DNA of 21,361 nt from Methanobacteriota archaeon (GCA_002728035.1 PBUZ01000082.1:1-21361); one strand, 5' to 3'; positions 8,221-15,827 are shown, counted from the first letter of the stretch. A program made the numbers and translations. Notes: generated by a model not told the origin, from the sequence alone.

Positions 8221-8341
8221 TTGATTCGGGGATGCTTGGATTCGTTGATAACGCTTGTGAGTCCAAACCCAAAGGGGTTCAGACGCAGAGGCGTCGTGTA
8301 TTTTGGATACAAAACCCGCTGACTGCGAGGCCAATAAGGGA
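8221..8341. other. Intergenic segment between phoU and tRNA-Ala
   Basis: About 120 nt without a gene. It contains two small perfect inverted repeats, AACCC/GGGTT (8266-8279) and GACGC/GCGTC (8282-8295), and a GTAT/ATAC pair just after. These could be the 3' end of the pst operon transcript or, on the minus strand, the trailer of the tRNA. Confidence 0.4.
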
Positions 8342-8417
8342 TGGTGGACGCTGGGGGATTTGAACCCCCGGCCTTCTGGTTGCAAACCAGACGCTCTTCC
8401 AACTGAGCTAAGCGCCC
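8342..8417 (-). tRNA. tRNA-Ala (anticodon TGC)
   Basis: On the minus strand a full cloverleaf is visible: acceptor GGGCGCT pairing with AGCGTCC (one G-U), D stem GCTC/GAGC, anticodon stem TCTGG/CCAGA with loop TTTGCAA (anticodon TGC, alanine), T stem GGGGG/CCCCC with loop TTCAAAT, discriminator A at 8345, and CCA encoded at 8342-8344. No intron. It lies downstream of purA on the same strand. Its 3' end recurs at 1117-1131 and 1208-1220, on the far side of the pst locus. Confidence 0.97.
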
Positions 8418-8445
8418 TTGTGTTCCGAGCGGTGAGCCTCTCCCT

Positions 8446-8455
8446 TTTGAGCCTT
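8446..8455 (-). promoter_or_regulatory. Possible TATA-like box for tRNA-Ala
   Basis: The minus strand reads CTCAAAAGGG around 33 nt upstream of the mature tRNA 5' end, between the purA stop and the tRNA. It is weak but it is the only A/T-rich block in this GC-rich 77-nt gap. Confidence 0.3.
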
Positions 8456-8494
8456 CACCTGCATGGGCCAGCGATGGTGCTGGCAAGCGAGGCC

Positions 8495-9796
8495 TCAAAC
8501 GCAGTCGATGGTCGCATCACGGTCTGGACCTACGCCCACGCTGGTGCAGGGAACCCCGACCAACGTCTCGAGTTTGGCGATGTACTGTTGAGCGGCTGCA
8601 GGCAGGACGGAGATGCCTTTCCCAGATTCGTTGGCATGAACCGCCATGGCAAGCCACTCAGAAAGCGGTAGCCCTGGGAAACCGGGCATGGTGATGTAAA
8701 TCGGTTTACAGCGGGCGAGGGCGGAGGCGGTGGAGGGCAGTTCGGTGATTTCTTTTCCGTCCAATTCGTAGGCCACACAGATCTTCAGTTCCTCCAAGCC
8801 ACCCAAGACATCCAACTTCGTGAGGGCGAGCCCTGTGAATCCGTTGATACGTTGAGCATGGCGCATGACCACGGCGTCAAACCAACCACAGCGTCGCTTG
8901 CGACCGGTGGTGGTCCCAAACTCATGACCGACGGTGCCCATGTGCTCACCCGCTTCGTCGTCGAGTTCGGTCGGCATGGCGCCGTGACCCACACGGGTGA
9001 TGTAGGCCTTTGTGATCCCAATGACCTCTTCCACATGGCCGGGATGAATCCCTGCTCCATGGGTCGCATTTCCTCGAGAGGTGACCGACGATGTGACGAA
9101 GGGGAAGGTCCCCTGGTCGATGTCCAACAAACATCCCTGTGCTCCTTCGAGGATCACATGCTCCCCAAGTTTGAGCGCATTGTCAAGCATCAAGCCCGTG
9201 TTGGCGACGGAGGAAGCATAGGTTGCATGAATCCATGCAATATCGCTGGCCAGGCCTTCCTGCGAAACCCGTTCAGTCGAACCTGCAGCTTCCAAGGAGG
9301 CATTCATGCGTGCAACCGCTGAAGCAGTCCATTCGGCATCGCCCAAGACTTCGGCCACATCCCCGAACCGTAGACCGATTCGGTTGATCTTGTCCGCATA
9401 GGTCGGGCCAATCCCTCGGCCTGTCGTGCCGATTTTGGTGTCAAGGCTGTCCATGTAGCGATGGTAGGGCAGAATGATGTGGGCGCGCTCACTCACAAAA
9501 AGGCGTTCACCACGAGGGTCTTCACCGGTTGAGTCCATCCAACCGTTGAGTTCTGTATCGAGCACCCACGGGTCGATCACCATGCCATCGCCAAGGACCA
9601 GATGACACTCTTTTCGAGTGATACCGGAGGGCAGAAGGTGAAATTTCAGAACTTGGTCGCCCAAGACGACGGTGTGTCCAGCGTTGTTTCCGCCTTGGAA
9701 GCGAGCGACCCAAGTGGCTTGTTCAGCCAATCGGTCCACCAATTTCCCCTTTCCTTCGTCGCCCCATTGGGCGCCCAAAATCACCGTCGCTGGCAT
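8495..9796 (-). CDS. purA: Adenylosuccinate synthetase
   Basis: 433 residues; joins IMP and aspartate using GTP to make adenylosuccinate, the first committed step from IMP to AMP, in the cytoplasm. Family motifs are all present: GDEGKGKLVD (12-21) with catalytic Asp13, GGNNAGHT with His41, TTGRGIGPTYADK, EGAQGCLLDIDQGTFPFVTSS-type substrate loop, GRKRRCGWFD, LTKLDVL and the C-terminal GPDRDATI. Residue numbers 13 and 41 match the classic enzyme exactly when the ATG at 9796 is used, and GTGAGG lies 6 nt upstream of that ATG, so I prefer it to the GTG at 9808. The gene stands alone upstream of tRNA-Ala. Full length, nothing missing. Confidence 0.97.
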   Translation of the reverse strand: MPATVILGAQWGDEGKGKLVDRLAEQATWVARFQGGNNAGHTVVLGDQVLKFHLLPSGITRKECHLVLGDGMVIDPWVLDTELNGWMDSTGEDPRGERLFVSERAHIILPYHRYMDSLDTKIGTTGRGIGPTYADKINRIGLRFGDVAEVLGDAEWTASAVARMNASLEAAGSTERVSQEGLASDIAWIHATYASSVANTGLMLDNALKLGEHVILEGAQGCLLDIDQGTFPFVTSSVTSRGNATHGAGIHPGHVEEVIGITKAYITRVGHGAMPTELDDEAGEHMGTVGHEFGTTTGRKRRCGWFDAVVMRHAQRINGFTGLALTKLDVLGGLEELKICVAYELDGKEITELPSTASALARCKPIYITMPGFPGLPLSEWLAMAVHANESGKGISVLPAAAQQYIAKLETLVGVPCTSVGVGPDRDATIDCV

Positions 9797-9906
9797 GGCC
9801 TTCCTCACCCTCCTGCCGATGCAGGCCGTCTTTGAACTCTATGCTGGTTCTTGTTGAACAAAACAACAGGACTGAGCATTTCCCGCCCCATGAAGAGGAA
9901 CGACTG

Positions 9907-9913
9907 TTTATAA
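9907..9913 (-). promoter_or_regulatory. Candidate TATA box for purA
   Basis: The minus strand reads TTATAAA, about 110 nt before the purA ATG. If used, the transcript would have a leader of roughly 85-90 nt, longer than others here. The rest of the purA-tfb gap (9797-10051, 255 nt) shows no gene. Confidence 0.4.
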
Positions 9914-10007
9914 CTAGACAAACGAAACTACCACATGTAAGGCAGCACTGAGGGATTCCAAAAGCGCTGTCATGCAAGGTACCAAGTATCTGCAAGGAAA
10001 CCTTGGA

Positions 10008-10016
10008 TTTATATAA
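10008..10016 (+). promoter_or_regulatory. TATA box for tfb
   Basis: TTTATATAA lies about 40 nt before the tfb ATG, which would start transcription near 10037. AAGGAG at 10038-10043 gives a ribosome site with 8 nt spacing. This is one of the clearest archaeal promoters in the window. Confidence 0.6.
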
Positions 10017-10051
10017 CACAGCAGCCCACTACTAAACAAGGAGTTGAGAAG

Positions 10052-11065
10052 ATGAAACAGCGTAACGAGACACCCTCAGTCAGAACTTCAAACAGCAGTA
10101 AAGCACGACCGGGATTTGGTGCGGAACGCCCAACCCGCCGTGTGCTTGAAGGCCACACCCGTCCCTGCGAGGATTGTGGGGCTGTCAGTTGGAACTTCGA
10201 TGTCAGCCGAGGAGAGATCACGTGCGAGAATTGTGGTCTCGTGGCCGAGGAAAATGTTCCCGACCCTGGAGCGGAATGGACCAATCGCGACAACGGCGAG
10301 GACCGCTCACGGGTGGGACGACCCATGACCTACACGCTCGCTGACAAGGGACTGAACACCACCATTGATGTTCGCGACCTGAACACGGGCATTGCATCTC
10401 GACACGGCATGAGTTCCCAAGCACGTCGTGACTGGCGACGACGAAGAGTCATCGATGAACGCTCGAAAACACGAAAGAGCAGGGAGCGAAATTTGGTCAA
10501 GGCCAACCAATTTATCCGGGACCGTTCCGGTCTTCCGGCCCCGCTTCAAGAAGAAGCTGCTCGGTTGTACCGACGGCTGTCAGGTGAAGGATTCGTCACC
10601 GGTCGTTCAATTGCAGGGGTCACCGCTGCTTGCACCTACCTCGTGGCTCGGCAGGAAGAACTTCCACGCCAGATTCCTGCACTCGCCGAGGCGTTTGAAA
10701 TCACTGAAAAGGACCTCTCGCGACTCATCCGTCAAGTGTCCCGTCGCCTCAACCTCCACAAAATCACTGGACCGAACGAATACTTCGACAAATTTCTGTC
10801 CGACCTTGGTCTTGAACCAAGCATTCGAGGCCCGCTGGATGAATTGTGGTCCACGATTGAACCGCACGACGATGTGTGGCAAGGAAAGAAACCCATGGGT
10901 GTTGCAGCAGCGTTGATCTACAAGTCTGCCAATGAGGTTGGAACGCCACGAACGCAATCGGAGGTCTGTGCGGTGGCCAATGTTTCCGAAGTCACGCTGC
11001 GCGGCCTGCTGCGAACGATCGACGGTCTGCTCGAAAAGATTCGACATTACCAAAGCCTTCAGTAA
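10052..11065 (+). CDS. tfb: Transcription initiation factor B (TFB)
   Basis: 337 residues. TFB binds TBP-TATA-BRE DNA and recruits archaeal RNA polymerase. A basic, Ser/Thr-rich N-terminal extension (1-37) precedes a zinc ribbon with Cys39-x2-Cys42 and Cys58-x2-Cys61. Then comes the B-reader/linker region (GAEWTNRDN, then RVGRPMTY), followed by two cyclin-like repeats (about 140-235 and 240-335), with RSIAGVTAACTYLVAR in the first and MGVAAALIYKSANE in the second. The final helix-turn-helix segment (TQSEVCAVANVSEVTLRGLL) is the BRE-contacting part. The start is supported by AAGGAG 8 nt upstream and a TATA box. It heads a plus-strand group with two small genes. Confidence 0.97.
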   Translation: MKQRNETPSVRTSNSSKARPGFGAERPTRRVLEGHTRPCEDCGAVSWNFDVSRGEITCENCGLVAEENVPDPGAEWTNRDNGEDRSRVGRPMTYTLADKGLNTTIDVRDLNTGIASRHGMSSQARRDWRRRRVIDERSKTRKSRERNLVKANQFIRDRSGLPAPLQEEAARLYRRLSGEGFVTGRSIAGVTAACTYLVARQEELPRQIPALAEAFEITEKDLSRLIRQVSRRLNLHKITGPNEYFDKFLSDLGLEPSIRGPLDELWSTIEPHDDVWQGKKPMGVAAALIYKSANEVGTPRTQSEVCAVANVSEVTLRGLLRTIDGLLEKIRHYQSLQ

Positions 11066-11105
11066 ACGAGCGAACCTTGATGAACGGGGTGCACGAGGCG
11101 TTCGC

Positions 11106-11384
11106 ATGGGATTCAAAGCGAAAGCCCGTAAGCATCGAAAGGAAGAAGGCGGTGACGACGCGAAAAAGCCAGTCAAGAAAGCCAAGGAAGGAGAACTCCC
11201 ATGCGGTGTAAGGGATTGCGATAACTTCGCCGATAAGTCGCTGGGAGGGCGTTCGCTCTCCATTGACGACGCCATCGACATGTGGGGCAGCAGTGGGTAC
11301 GAAGCACGAAAGGGCCGTGTCCGCGTCTGCAAGTCATGCTACAGGAAATGGAAGAAGGAAAACAAGAACGACGACATGTATTGA
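11106..11384 (+). CDS. Small basic protein with four-cysteine (zinc-binding-like) motif
   Basis: 92 residues. The N-terminal third is lysine/arginine rich (MGFKAKARKHRK, then KKPVKKAKEGE). The rest carries Cys33-x4-Cys38 and Cys75-x2-Cys78, spaced for one zinc site, and ends in a charged KWKKENKNDD tail. I do not recognise the family; nucleic-acid binding is a reasonable inference from charge and cysteines. GAGG 7 nt upstream of ATG 11106 supports this start; the longer frame from 10932 would overlap tfb and reads like out-of-frame tfb. It begins 40 nt after tfb and is probably co-transcribed with it. Confidence 0.7.
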   Translation: MGFKAKARKHRKEEGGDDAKKPVKKAKEGELPCGVRDCDNFADKSLGGRSLSIDDAIDMWGSSGYEARKGRVRVCKSCYRKWKKENKNDDMY

Positions 11385-11450
11385 TTCACTTTCACCTTTC
11401 CACCAGGGGTGTGGGAAACAAAGCAGTACCTCCTGCTCACCTCCCTCACC

Positions 11451-12014
11451 ATGAACCAACGAACAATTGTCCGAAGTTGTACCACGAAGGATGGCACGCT
11501 GATCGCCATGAACGATGGCTCGGTGACCTGGAAACCTGTTGATGGCCGCCCTACACGGACCATGTTGGACGACCTACCGACCGTCTTGCTTGCAATTCGA
11601 GGACCGATGGGCCCCGTGGACAGCGTTGCCATTGGAACCGCTGAGGGTGATGTCTTGGTTCTCACCATCCCTCGTTTGGAAACCGTGGCCAAATTTCAAC
11701 TCAAATCAGGAGGTATACGAGCCATTTGCCTGAGAAGGGAAGGTGAATTGCGGTTCCTTGTGGGCACCCAGCATGGTGCTGTTTGGCGGTTGGATGACGG
11801 GGATAAAGAGCGATGCAGACATGTTTTTTCAATCGAAACGCCCGTCTCAAGCCTCCACCTCGAAGGGGATTTACTCCATGTTCGAAGCGGCTGGATTCAC
11901 CACATACGCACACTGGATGGTACTTCGCACGACGTTGAGAACACCGCTGCAGGTTACAATCCACGGCCATACAAACGCCTGGGTCAGGCTTACTTTCAGC
12001 CCTATCCGGCCTAA
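11451..12014 (+). CDS. WD40/beta-propeller-like hypothetical protein
   Basis: 187 residues from ATG 11451. The sequence is made of short strand-rich units typical of propeller blades, such as DSVAIGTAEGDVLVLTIPR, then LRFLVGTQHGAVWRLDDG and LLHVRSGWIHHIRTLDG. There is no signal peptide or membrane span, so it is probably cytoplasmic. At this length it holds only about three or four blades, fewer than a closed propeller, so it may pair with itself or another protein. The start is uncertain: no Shine-Dalgarno precedes 11451, and an in-frame GTG at 11409 is possible. It follows the tfb group on the same strand, and its stop overlaps the stop of the convergent gene by 4 nt (12011-12014). Confidence 0.65.
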   Translation: MNQRTIVRSCTTKDGTLIAMNDGSVTWKPVDGRPTRTMLDDLPTVLLAIRGPMGPVDSVAIGTAEGDVLVLTIPRLETVAKFQLKSGGIRAICLRREGELRFLVGTQHGAVWRLDDGDKERCRHVFSIETPVSSLHLEGDLLHVRSGWIHHIRTLDGTSHDVENTAAGYNPRPYKRLGQAYFQPYPA

Positions 12015-12772
12015 ACTTGCTCCTGTTCTTCAAGAGGCCAAGGTGTACGAGGGGTGTGCCAGAGCGCAGTTGGTGCAGGACGTTGCCAAGACTGGGGAGG
12101 TTTGCCATCGTTTTCTGCGGCTTCTTCGAGGAACGTGAGATGTCGGTCGAGCACTTCCAACACGTGCCCTTTCCCTCGAATGGCTGGTCCTTGGAGTGGA
12201 ACGATCGAGGCGAGCTTCATCGCTTTCATCGCCTTGTAACTGGCAATCAACGCCATGAGGGAACCGCCTGGTAAGTCCCATCGTGCTGGACGGTCAGCCC
12301 GTGGGAGAACCGTACCGACCACCAACATGGAAAGGTGTGGGATGTGGAAGCCGATCTCATCGGGAGTGTGCCCTGGCAGTGCAACGGCTTGGACTTCTCC
12401 TTCCCCGAGCGCAAATACATCGTTGTCAGCTAGCGCTTGTGTTGGGGTTCGTGGCATGTCAGAGTCGTAACGATTGGCCCATGTCGTGAAGAAATCACCC
12501 GTATCCAACGCAGCCTGCCCGTCTGGATGAATGTGAACAGGTGCATCATCGAAGGATTGAGAGATGTGCAAGGCGCCACCTGAGACAGGGAAACGACGCG
12601 AAGTCAGCAGGATACGGTCGAGGGGATGGTCTCCCAGTTGTCCCAAGATACGCTCAACTTGGAGAGATTGGTACCAAGAGGTCCCGGCGTTGATGAGAAG
12701 GTGGCCAAATGAACCCGAAACCAGCACGACGTTCCCGTCGTGGTGTATACCTGGCAGGCGCACGACCTTCAT
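12011..12772 (-). CDS. Metallo-beta-lactamase-fold protein lacking metal ligands
   Basis: 253 residues with the backbone pattern of the MBL superfamily but nearly every metal-binding position changed. The strand that usually reads LIDTGT is LINAGT (Asn28); the HxHxDH loop is replaced by SRRFPV (58-63) in ILLTSRRFPVSGGA; LPGHTP keeps one His (135); the usual GDxL Asp is Thr154 in VVGTVLP; the last His region reads LQGPAIRGKG. The fold is therefore likely kept but two-metal hydrolysis is not, and a structural or ligand-binding role is more likely. The frame is intact with no frameshift. I chose ATG 12772 because the frame upstream of it reads like the antisense of eL40. The assignment to the MBL fold is by motif positions only. 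Confidence 0.7.
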   Translation of the reverse strand: MKVVRLPGIHHDGNVVLVSGSFGHLLINAGTSWYQSLQVERILGQLGDHPLDRILLTSRRFPVSGGALHISQSFDDAPVHIHPDGQAALDTGDFFTTWANRYDSDMPRTPTQALADNDVFALGEGEVQAVALPGHTPDEIGFHIPHLSMLVVGTVLPRADRPARWDLPGGSLMALIASYKAMKAMKLASIVPLQGPAIRGKGHVLEVLDRHLTFLEEAAENDGKPPQSWQRPAPTALWHTPRTPWPLEEQEQV

Positions 12773-12823
12773 GGCTTGTCCAAGACAAAGGGTACTTTGA
12801 ACATACCCAAACGATGTGGTTGC

Positions 12824-12833
12824 GATTAAATAG
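12824..12833. promoter_or_regulatory. Shared, near-symmetric TATA element between eL40 and the MBL-fold gene
   Basis: GATTAAATAG is centred 26 nt before the eL40 ATG (12854), giving a leaderless eL40 transcript. On the minus strand it reads CTATTTAATC, and would start the divergent gene with a leader of about 30 nt. There is no second TATA-like block in the 81-nt gap. Confidence 0.5.
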
Positions 12834-12853
12834 GGGGATTTGGTCGCCCCACC

Positions 12854-13003
12854 ATGGCACGATTCCCCGAAGCAGAGGCTCGTATGCTTCATCGCAAAAT
12901 TTGCATGCGCTGCAACGCCCGCAATGCTGTTCGTGCCGCCCGTTGCCGAAAGTGCGGCTACAAGGGACTTCGTCCCAAGAACATTGAGCGCAAGGGCAAC
13001 TGA
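12854..13003 (+). CDS. rpl40e: Large-subunit ribosomal protein eL40
   Basis: 49 residues, starting [20 protein letters not shown] and ending PKNIERKGN. It shows the L40e zinc motif Cys17-x2-Cys20 and Cys31-x2-Cys34, with [19 protein letters not shown], matching archaeal L40e in length and sequence. It is a basic ribosomal protein of the large subunit. No Shine-Dalgarno precedes ATG 12854, but a TATA-like element lies 26 nt upstream, so the message is probably leaderless. The stop is 6 nt from the stop of the convergent prepilin peptidase gene. Confidence 0.95.
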   Translation: MARFPEAEARMLHRKICMRCNARNAVRAARCRKCGYKGLRPKNIERKGN

Positions 13004-13009
13004 TGCGCT

Positions 13010-14005
13010 TTAATTGATCCAGTTGACGATCAATGCCGTTGGGTCTCCCACAAGCACCAGCGGAAGCACGGCTGGGAAGAGAAAGACCAACAGTGGCATC
13101 TTGAAGCTCACCCACACCTCATCCACACCGAGCGCTCTCAGTCGTTCAACGTGGGCCTGCATGACCTCGTCCGTGGGCGTTTGGCGTGGGGCCCTCGAAC
13201 GGTGAACGATGCGCTCTTCACCGTTGGGCATGCTCATGGTGTCCGTCAACAACCAAACATGTCGCTTCGCCACATCATCAAGCGGGATCTTTGATGCGTG
13301 CCAGGCGAGCTTCAGGTCGCTCAACCCTCGCAGATGACCGTCTTTGAGGTTCAACGCCAACATCACCACGGGAATGAGCAGGAACGCCAAACCACCCCAT
13401 ATCAGGAGAGCGATGCTGACCGGGAGTGCCACCACTGATTGCGATGCGTCGGCAGCGAACGGCAGCGGCACCGTGGCCCATGTTGGGAAGACCAAGGTGA
13501 CCCACATCAATGCCTTTGCATCAGCACCACCGTGAAGCAGTCGCATTCGCCACGCCAAATCAATGAAGAATATCACCAGGAAAACGGCCGCTGTCTTCCA
13601 CCAGAGAATACCCAATGAATCGCCTTGATTGAGAATCACGTCCATTGGCGTCACGTCTTGATAGCGAAGAGCACCCGCCACGGTACCAACGGCAGCAGCA
13701 GCGTACCAGATCAAGAACCAACGATCCATCCATGAGCCTGCTCTCGCATCCTTGAGGGTGGGTCGACCAAACACCGAGATACTGGCGTATGCGACCACAC
13801 CTGCGGCCGTCAAATAGATGGTCCAATCTGCACCTTGAACCATCAAATCAAGTGCCCAAATGAACACAGCGGGTTTGGCCCAGACAATCCAATGTTCATT
13901 TGGAACTCGACGGTTCTTGTGGTCCATCCATGCAGCCCAAGCCATGCCGAGGAGAAGAACACCAACGCGAACCCATCCCAAGATGGCCTCATTGGTTACC
14001 GCCAT
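13010..14005 (-). CDS. Archaeal prepilin peptidase, A24 aspartyl protease family
   Basis: 331 residues, multi-pass membrane protein. The first catalytic aspartate is Asp28 in AAWMDHKNRRVPNEHW (family D-x-[KR]-x-R-x-[IV]-P-N), at the cytoplasmic end of helix 1. The second is Asp162 in GGADAKAL, the archaeal form of GxGD. Such enzymes cleave class III signal peptides of archaellins and type IV pilins. About six to seven spans are visible, plus a soluble stretch around 225-300 (MSMPNGEERIVHRSRAPRQ) before a final hydrophobic segment, making it longer than the minimal archaeal enzymes. No pilin genes are in the window. The start at 14005 is supported by a TATA-like box 27 nt upstream; no ribosome site is seen. 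Confidence 0.88.
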   Translation of the reverse strand: MAVTNEAILGWVRVGVLLLGMAWAAWMDHKNRRVPNEHWIVWAKPAVFIWALDLMVQGADWTIYLTAAGVVAYASISVFGRPTLKDARAGSWMDRWFLIWYAAAAVGTVAGALRYQDVTPMDVILNQGDSLGILWWKTAAVFLVIFFIDLAWRMRLLHGGADAKALMWVTLVFPTWATVPLPFAADASQSVVALPVSIALLIWGGLAFLLIPVVMLALNLKDGHLRGLSDLKLAWHASKIPLDDVAKRHVWLLTDTMSMPNGEERIVHRSRAPRQTPTDEVMQAHVERLRALGVDEVWVSFKMPLLVFLFPAVLPLVLVGDPTALIVNWIN

Positions 14006-14027
14006 ACAAGAACCACGGCGGCCATCA

Positions 14028-14035
14028 ACTTAAAG
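14028..14035 (-). promoter_or_regulatory. TATA-like box for the prepilin peptidase gene
   Basis: The minus strand reads CTTTAAGT, centred 27 nt before ATG 14005, consistent with a leaderless transcript. It lies in the 74-nt gap shared with the divergent UPF0147 gene and may serve both. Confidence 0.45.
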
Positions 14036-14079
14036 ACGGTCACCATTTAGGGTATGGTGCGTGCTTCTTGGTGAGACTT

Positions 14080-14346
14080 ATGGATATCGAACAGAGATTG
14101 GAACAAGTTGCCGAGGTCATCAACCAAATTGACGACCCGAAAGTCCCACGAAACATTCGACGACAGGCCAAGGAAGCCTGTGAACAATGGTTGCTCAACA
14201 AGGGGAAAAAACTGGATGTTCGCATCGCCATGGCACAATCAAAACTTGAGGAGCTGTACGAAGACCCCAACATTCCACCGGAGTTTGGAACCTTGATCCT
14301 CACCATCAACACCGAGCTTGAGCGAATCCTCACCGAAGTGCTTTGA
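14080..14346 (+). CDS. UPF0147 family protein
   Basis: 88 residues, entirely helical and charged. The core DDPKVPRNIRRQAKEACEQWL, followed by VRIAMAQSKLEELYEDPNIP, is the signature of the UPF0147 family, a small protein widespread in archaea whose role is not established. The length is normal for the family. GGTGA lies 5 nt before ATG 14080. The gene is divergent from the prepilin peptidase gene, and its TGA ends one base from the stop of the convergent transporter gene. Confidence 0.9.
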   Translation: MDIEQRLEQVAEVINQIDDPKVPRNIRRQAKEACEQWLLNKGKKLDVRIAMAQSKLEELYEDPNIPPEFGTLILTINTELERILTEVL

Positions 14347-14347
14347 T

Positions 14348-15805
14348 TCACTCCTCCTCATCGTGGTCAAGTGCAAACACGAGTTTGCCGATAAGCAAGC
14401 GCTCAATGACGCTGAGTTTCCCCTCAGTGACAATATCCTCAAATTGTTCACTCCACTTCCTTGGGTTTGACATGTTGGCGATACCAACCCGTATCAACTC
14501 GATTTGGTCAACACTCAGTCGACCTCGGCGCAGTGCATATTCGGCAGCGATTCGAGCCGAAATCAGTTTCACCTGCAAGTCGCTATAACCCAATGCAGTC
14601 TGTAATTCGTTGAGCATGCGCTCCTCATATGCCGTAATCCGTCCATCCTTGATGGCTTCACGCCACGCTTCCTCCAGCGTTGGCGCACGCTCGGAGAGGA
14701 GGATTGCCAACGGTCGGGTGGCATCGATGTTTTCGAGGACAATCTTGAGGATAACAACCAATGGGATGGACAGAATCATTCCGATGATGCCCCAAACCCA
14801 GAACGAAAAGGCCGTGACGACCAGCAGCAACACGGGAGAAATGTCCAACGCTCGACCTGCCCATCGCGTCTCAATGATGTTACCCCACAATTGCTGGTTG
14901 GACAACAACAAGATGGAAAGGAGGAGAAGCATGGACGGGTCAAGAAGAATGAACCCGAGCAACAAGGGAGGAATGGTGGCGAGAAGAGAGCCGATATAGG
15001 GCACGTAATTGAGCAAAAAGGTCAGGAGCGCCCAAGTAAACCACAGGTCGATACCAAACAGCAACATGACAATACCTGCACATACACCTGTTCCAAAACC
15101 AACACCCGTTTTGACGACCACATAGGTGTTCACGCTGGCTTCAATTTGGTCGCGAATCATGTGCACGCGTTCACTTGCACCACCGGGGTAGGCACGCTCG
15201 ATTCGGCCCGGCAATAAACTGGCTTCAAAGATGATGAACAGGAGGAAAAACAGAACCGTGACGCCCGTGATGAAAAAGACACCTACGCTTGATAACAACC
15301 CGCTAAAGGCTTCTGTTACACCCGAACCCTCGTCAAGAAGACCCATGCTCCCCAGGTCCTCGTCCAAGCTTCCGTCGATGGTTGCACCCGAATCGAGGAT
15401 GCTCTTACCGATGAGCGGCATCTCTTTCAAATCAGCCCACCGCTCATCCAACAATTGCGTGTACTCATCCATGCGTTCCTCATCGTCAAGGAAGGTGGCG
15501 GCTTGCTGATAGGCGAAGAAGCCGGCAGAAAGAACGATCAAAATCGCCAGCATCAACATCGTGATGTAGGAAAGCATGATTGGGAAACCTTTCTTTGAGA
15601 GGAAATCAGCTCCTGGCTTAAGGACGAAGTAAATACCCAAGGCAATGAACAACGGTTGCAAGACATCGACCAGCTGAATCAACCAAACGGTCACCAAGGT
15701 CATGATGACTGCGGAATGAGAGAGAACGGTGAGCCGGTTGCGAAATTGTTGCCCGGTCCATGCAGTGGAAGCAGTCTCCATAGAGGTCCGAGGCCCGAGA
15801 ACCAT
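14348..15805 (-). CDS. AI-2E family (PerM/UPF0118) transporter with C-terminal helical domain
   Basis: 485 residues. Pairs of spans at the N-terminus (about 30-100), a long extracytoplasmic acidic loop (about 105-175, with LDDEERMDEY), then a cluster of spans from about 177 to 390 containing the family's late-helix motif YVPYIGSLLATIPPLLLGF and NQQLWGNIIETRWAGRALDISP. Family members export small molecules or exchange Na+/H+; the substrate here is unknown. After the last span (about residue 385) about 100 residues of soluble helices follow (LEEAWREAIKDGRITAYEE), which is longer than usual and may be regulatory. ATG 15805 is used; ATG 15781 is an alternative, and neither has a clear ribosome site. 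It follows the MFS gene by 22 nt on the same strand. Confidence 0.88.
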   Translation of the reverse strand: MVLGPRTSMETASTAWTGQQFRNRLTVLSHSAVIMTLVTVWLIQLVDVLQPLFIALGIYFVLKPGADFLSKKGFPIMLSYITMLMLAILIVLSAGFFAYQQAATFLDDEERMDEYTQLLDERWADLKEMPLIGKSILDSGATIDGSLDEDLGSMGLLDEGSGVTEAFSGLLSSVGVFFITGVTVLFFLLFIIFEASLLPGRIERAYPGGASERVHMIRDQIEASVNTYVVVKTGVGFGTGVCAGIVMLLFGIDLWFTWALLTFLLNYVPYIGSLLATIPPLLLGFILLDPSMLLLLSILLLSNQQLWGNIIETRWAGRALDISPVLLLVVTAFSFWVWGIIGMILSIPLVVILKIVLENIDATRPLAILLSERAPTLEEAWREAIKDGRITAYEERMLNELQTALGYSDLQVKLISARIAAEYALRRGRLSVDQIELIRVGIANMSNPRKWSEQFEDIVTEGKLSVIERLLIGKLVFALDHDEEE

Positions 15806-15827
15806 ATCAAAACATCTCTACCGATGA

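Noticed and set aside
10607..11332. Long minus-strand open frame (241 codons)
   Set aside because: It lies opposite tfb and the cysteine protein, which are clearly coding on the plus strand. Its sequence is low-complexity, shadow-like, and matches nothing.
11950..14400. Overlapping or touching convergent gene ends as a special feature
   Set aside because: Stops overlap by 4 nt at 12011-12014 and are 6 nt and 1 nt apart at two other convergent pairs. This is simple genome compaction, expected in a streamlined marine archaeon.
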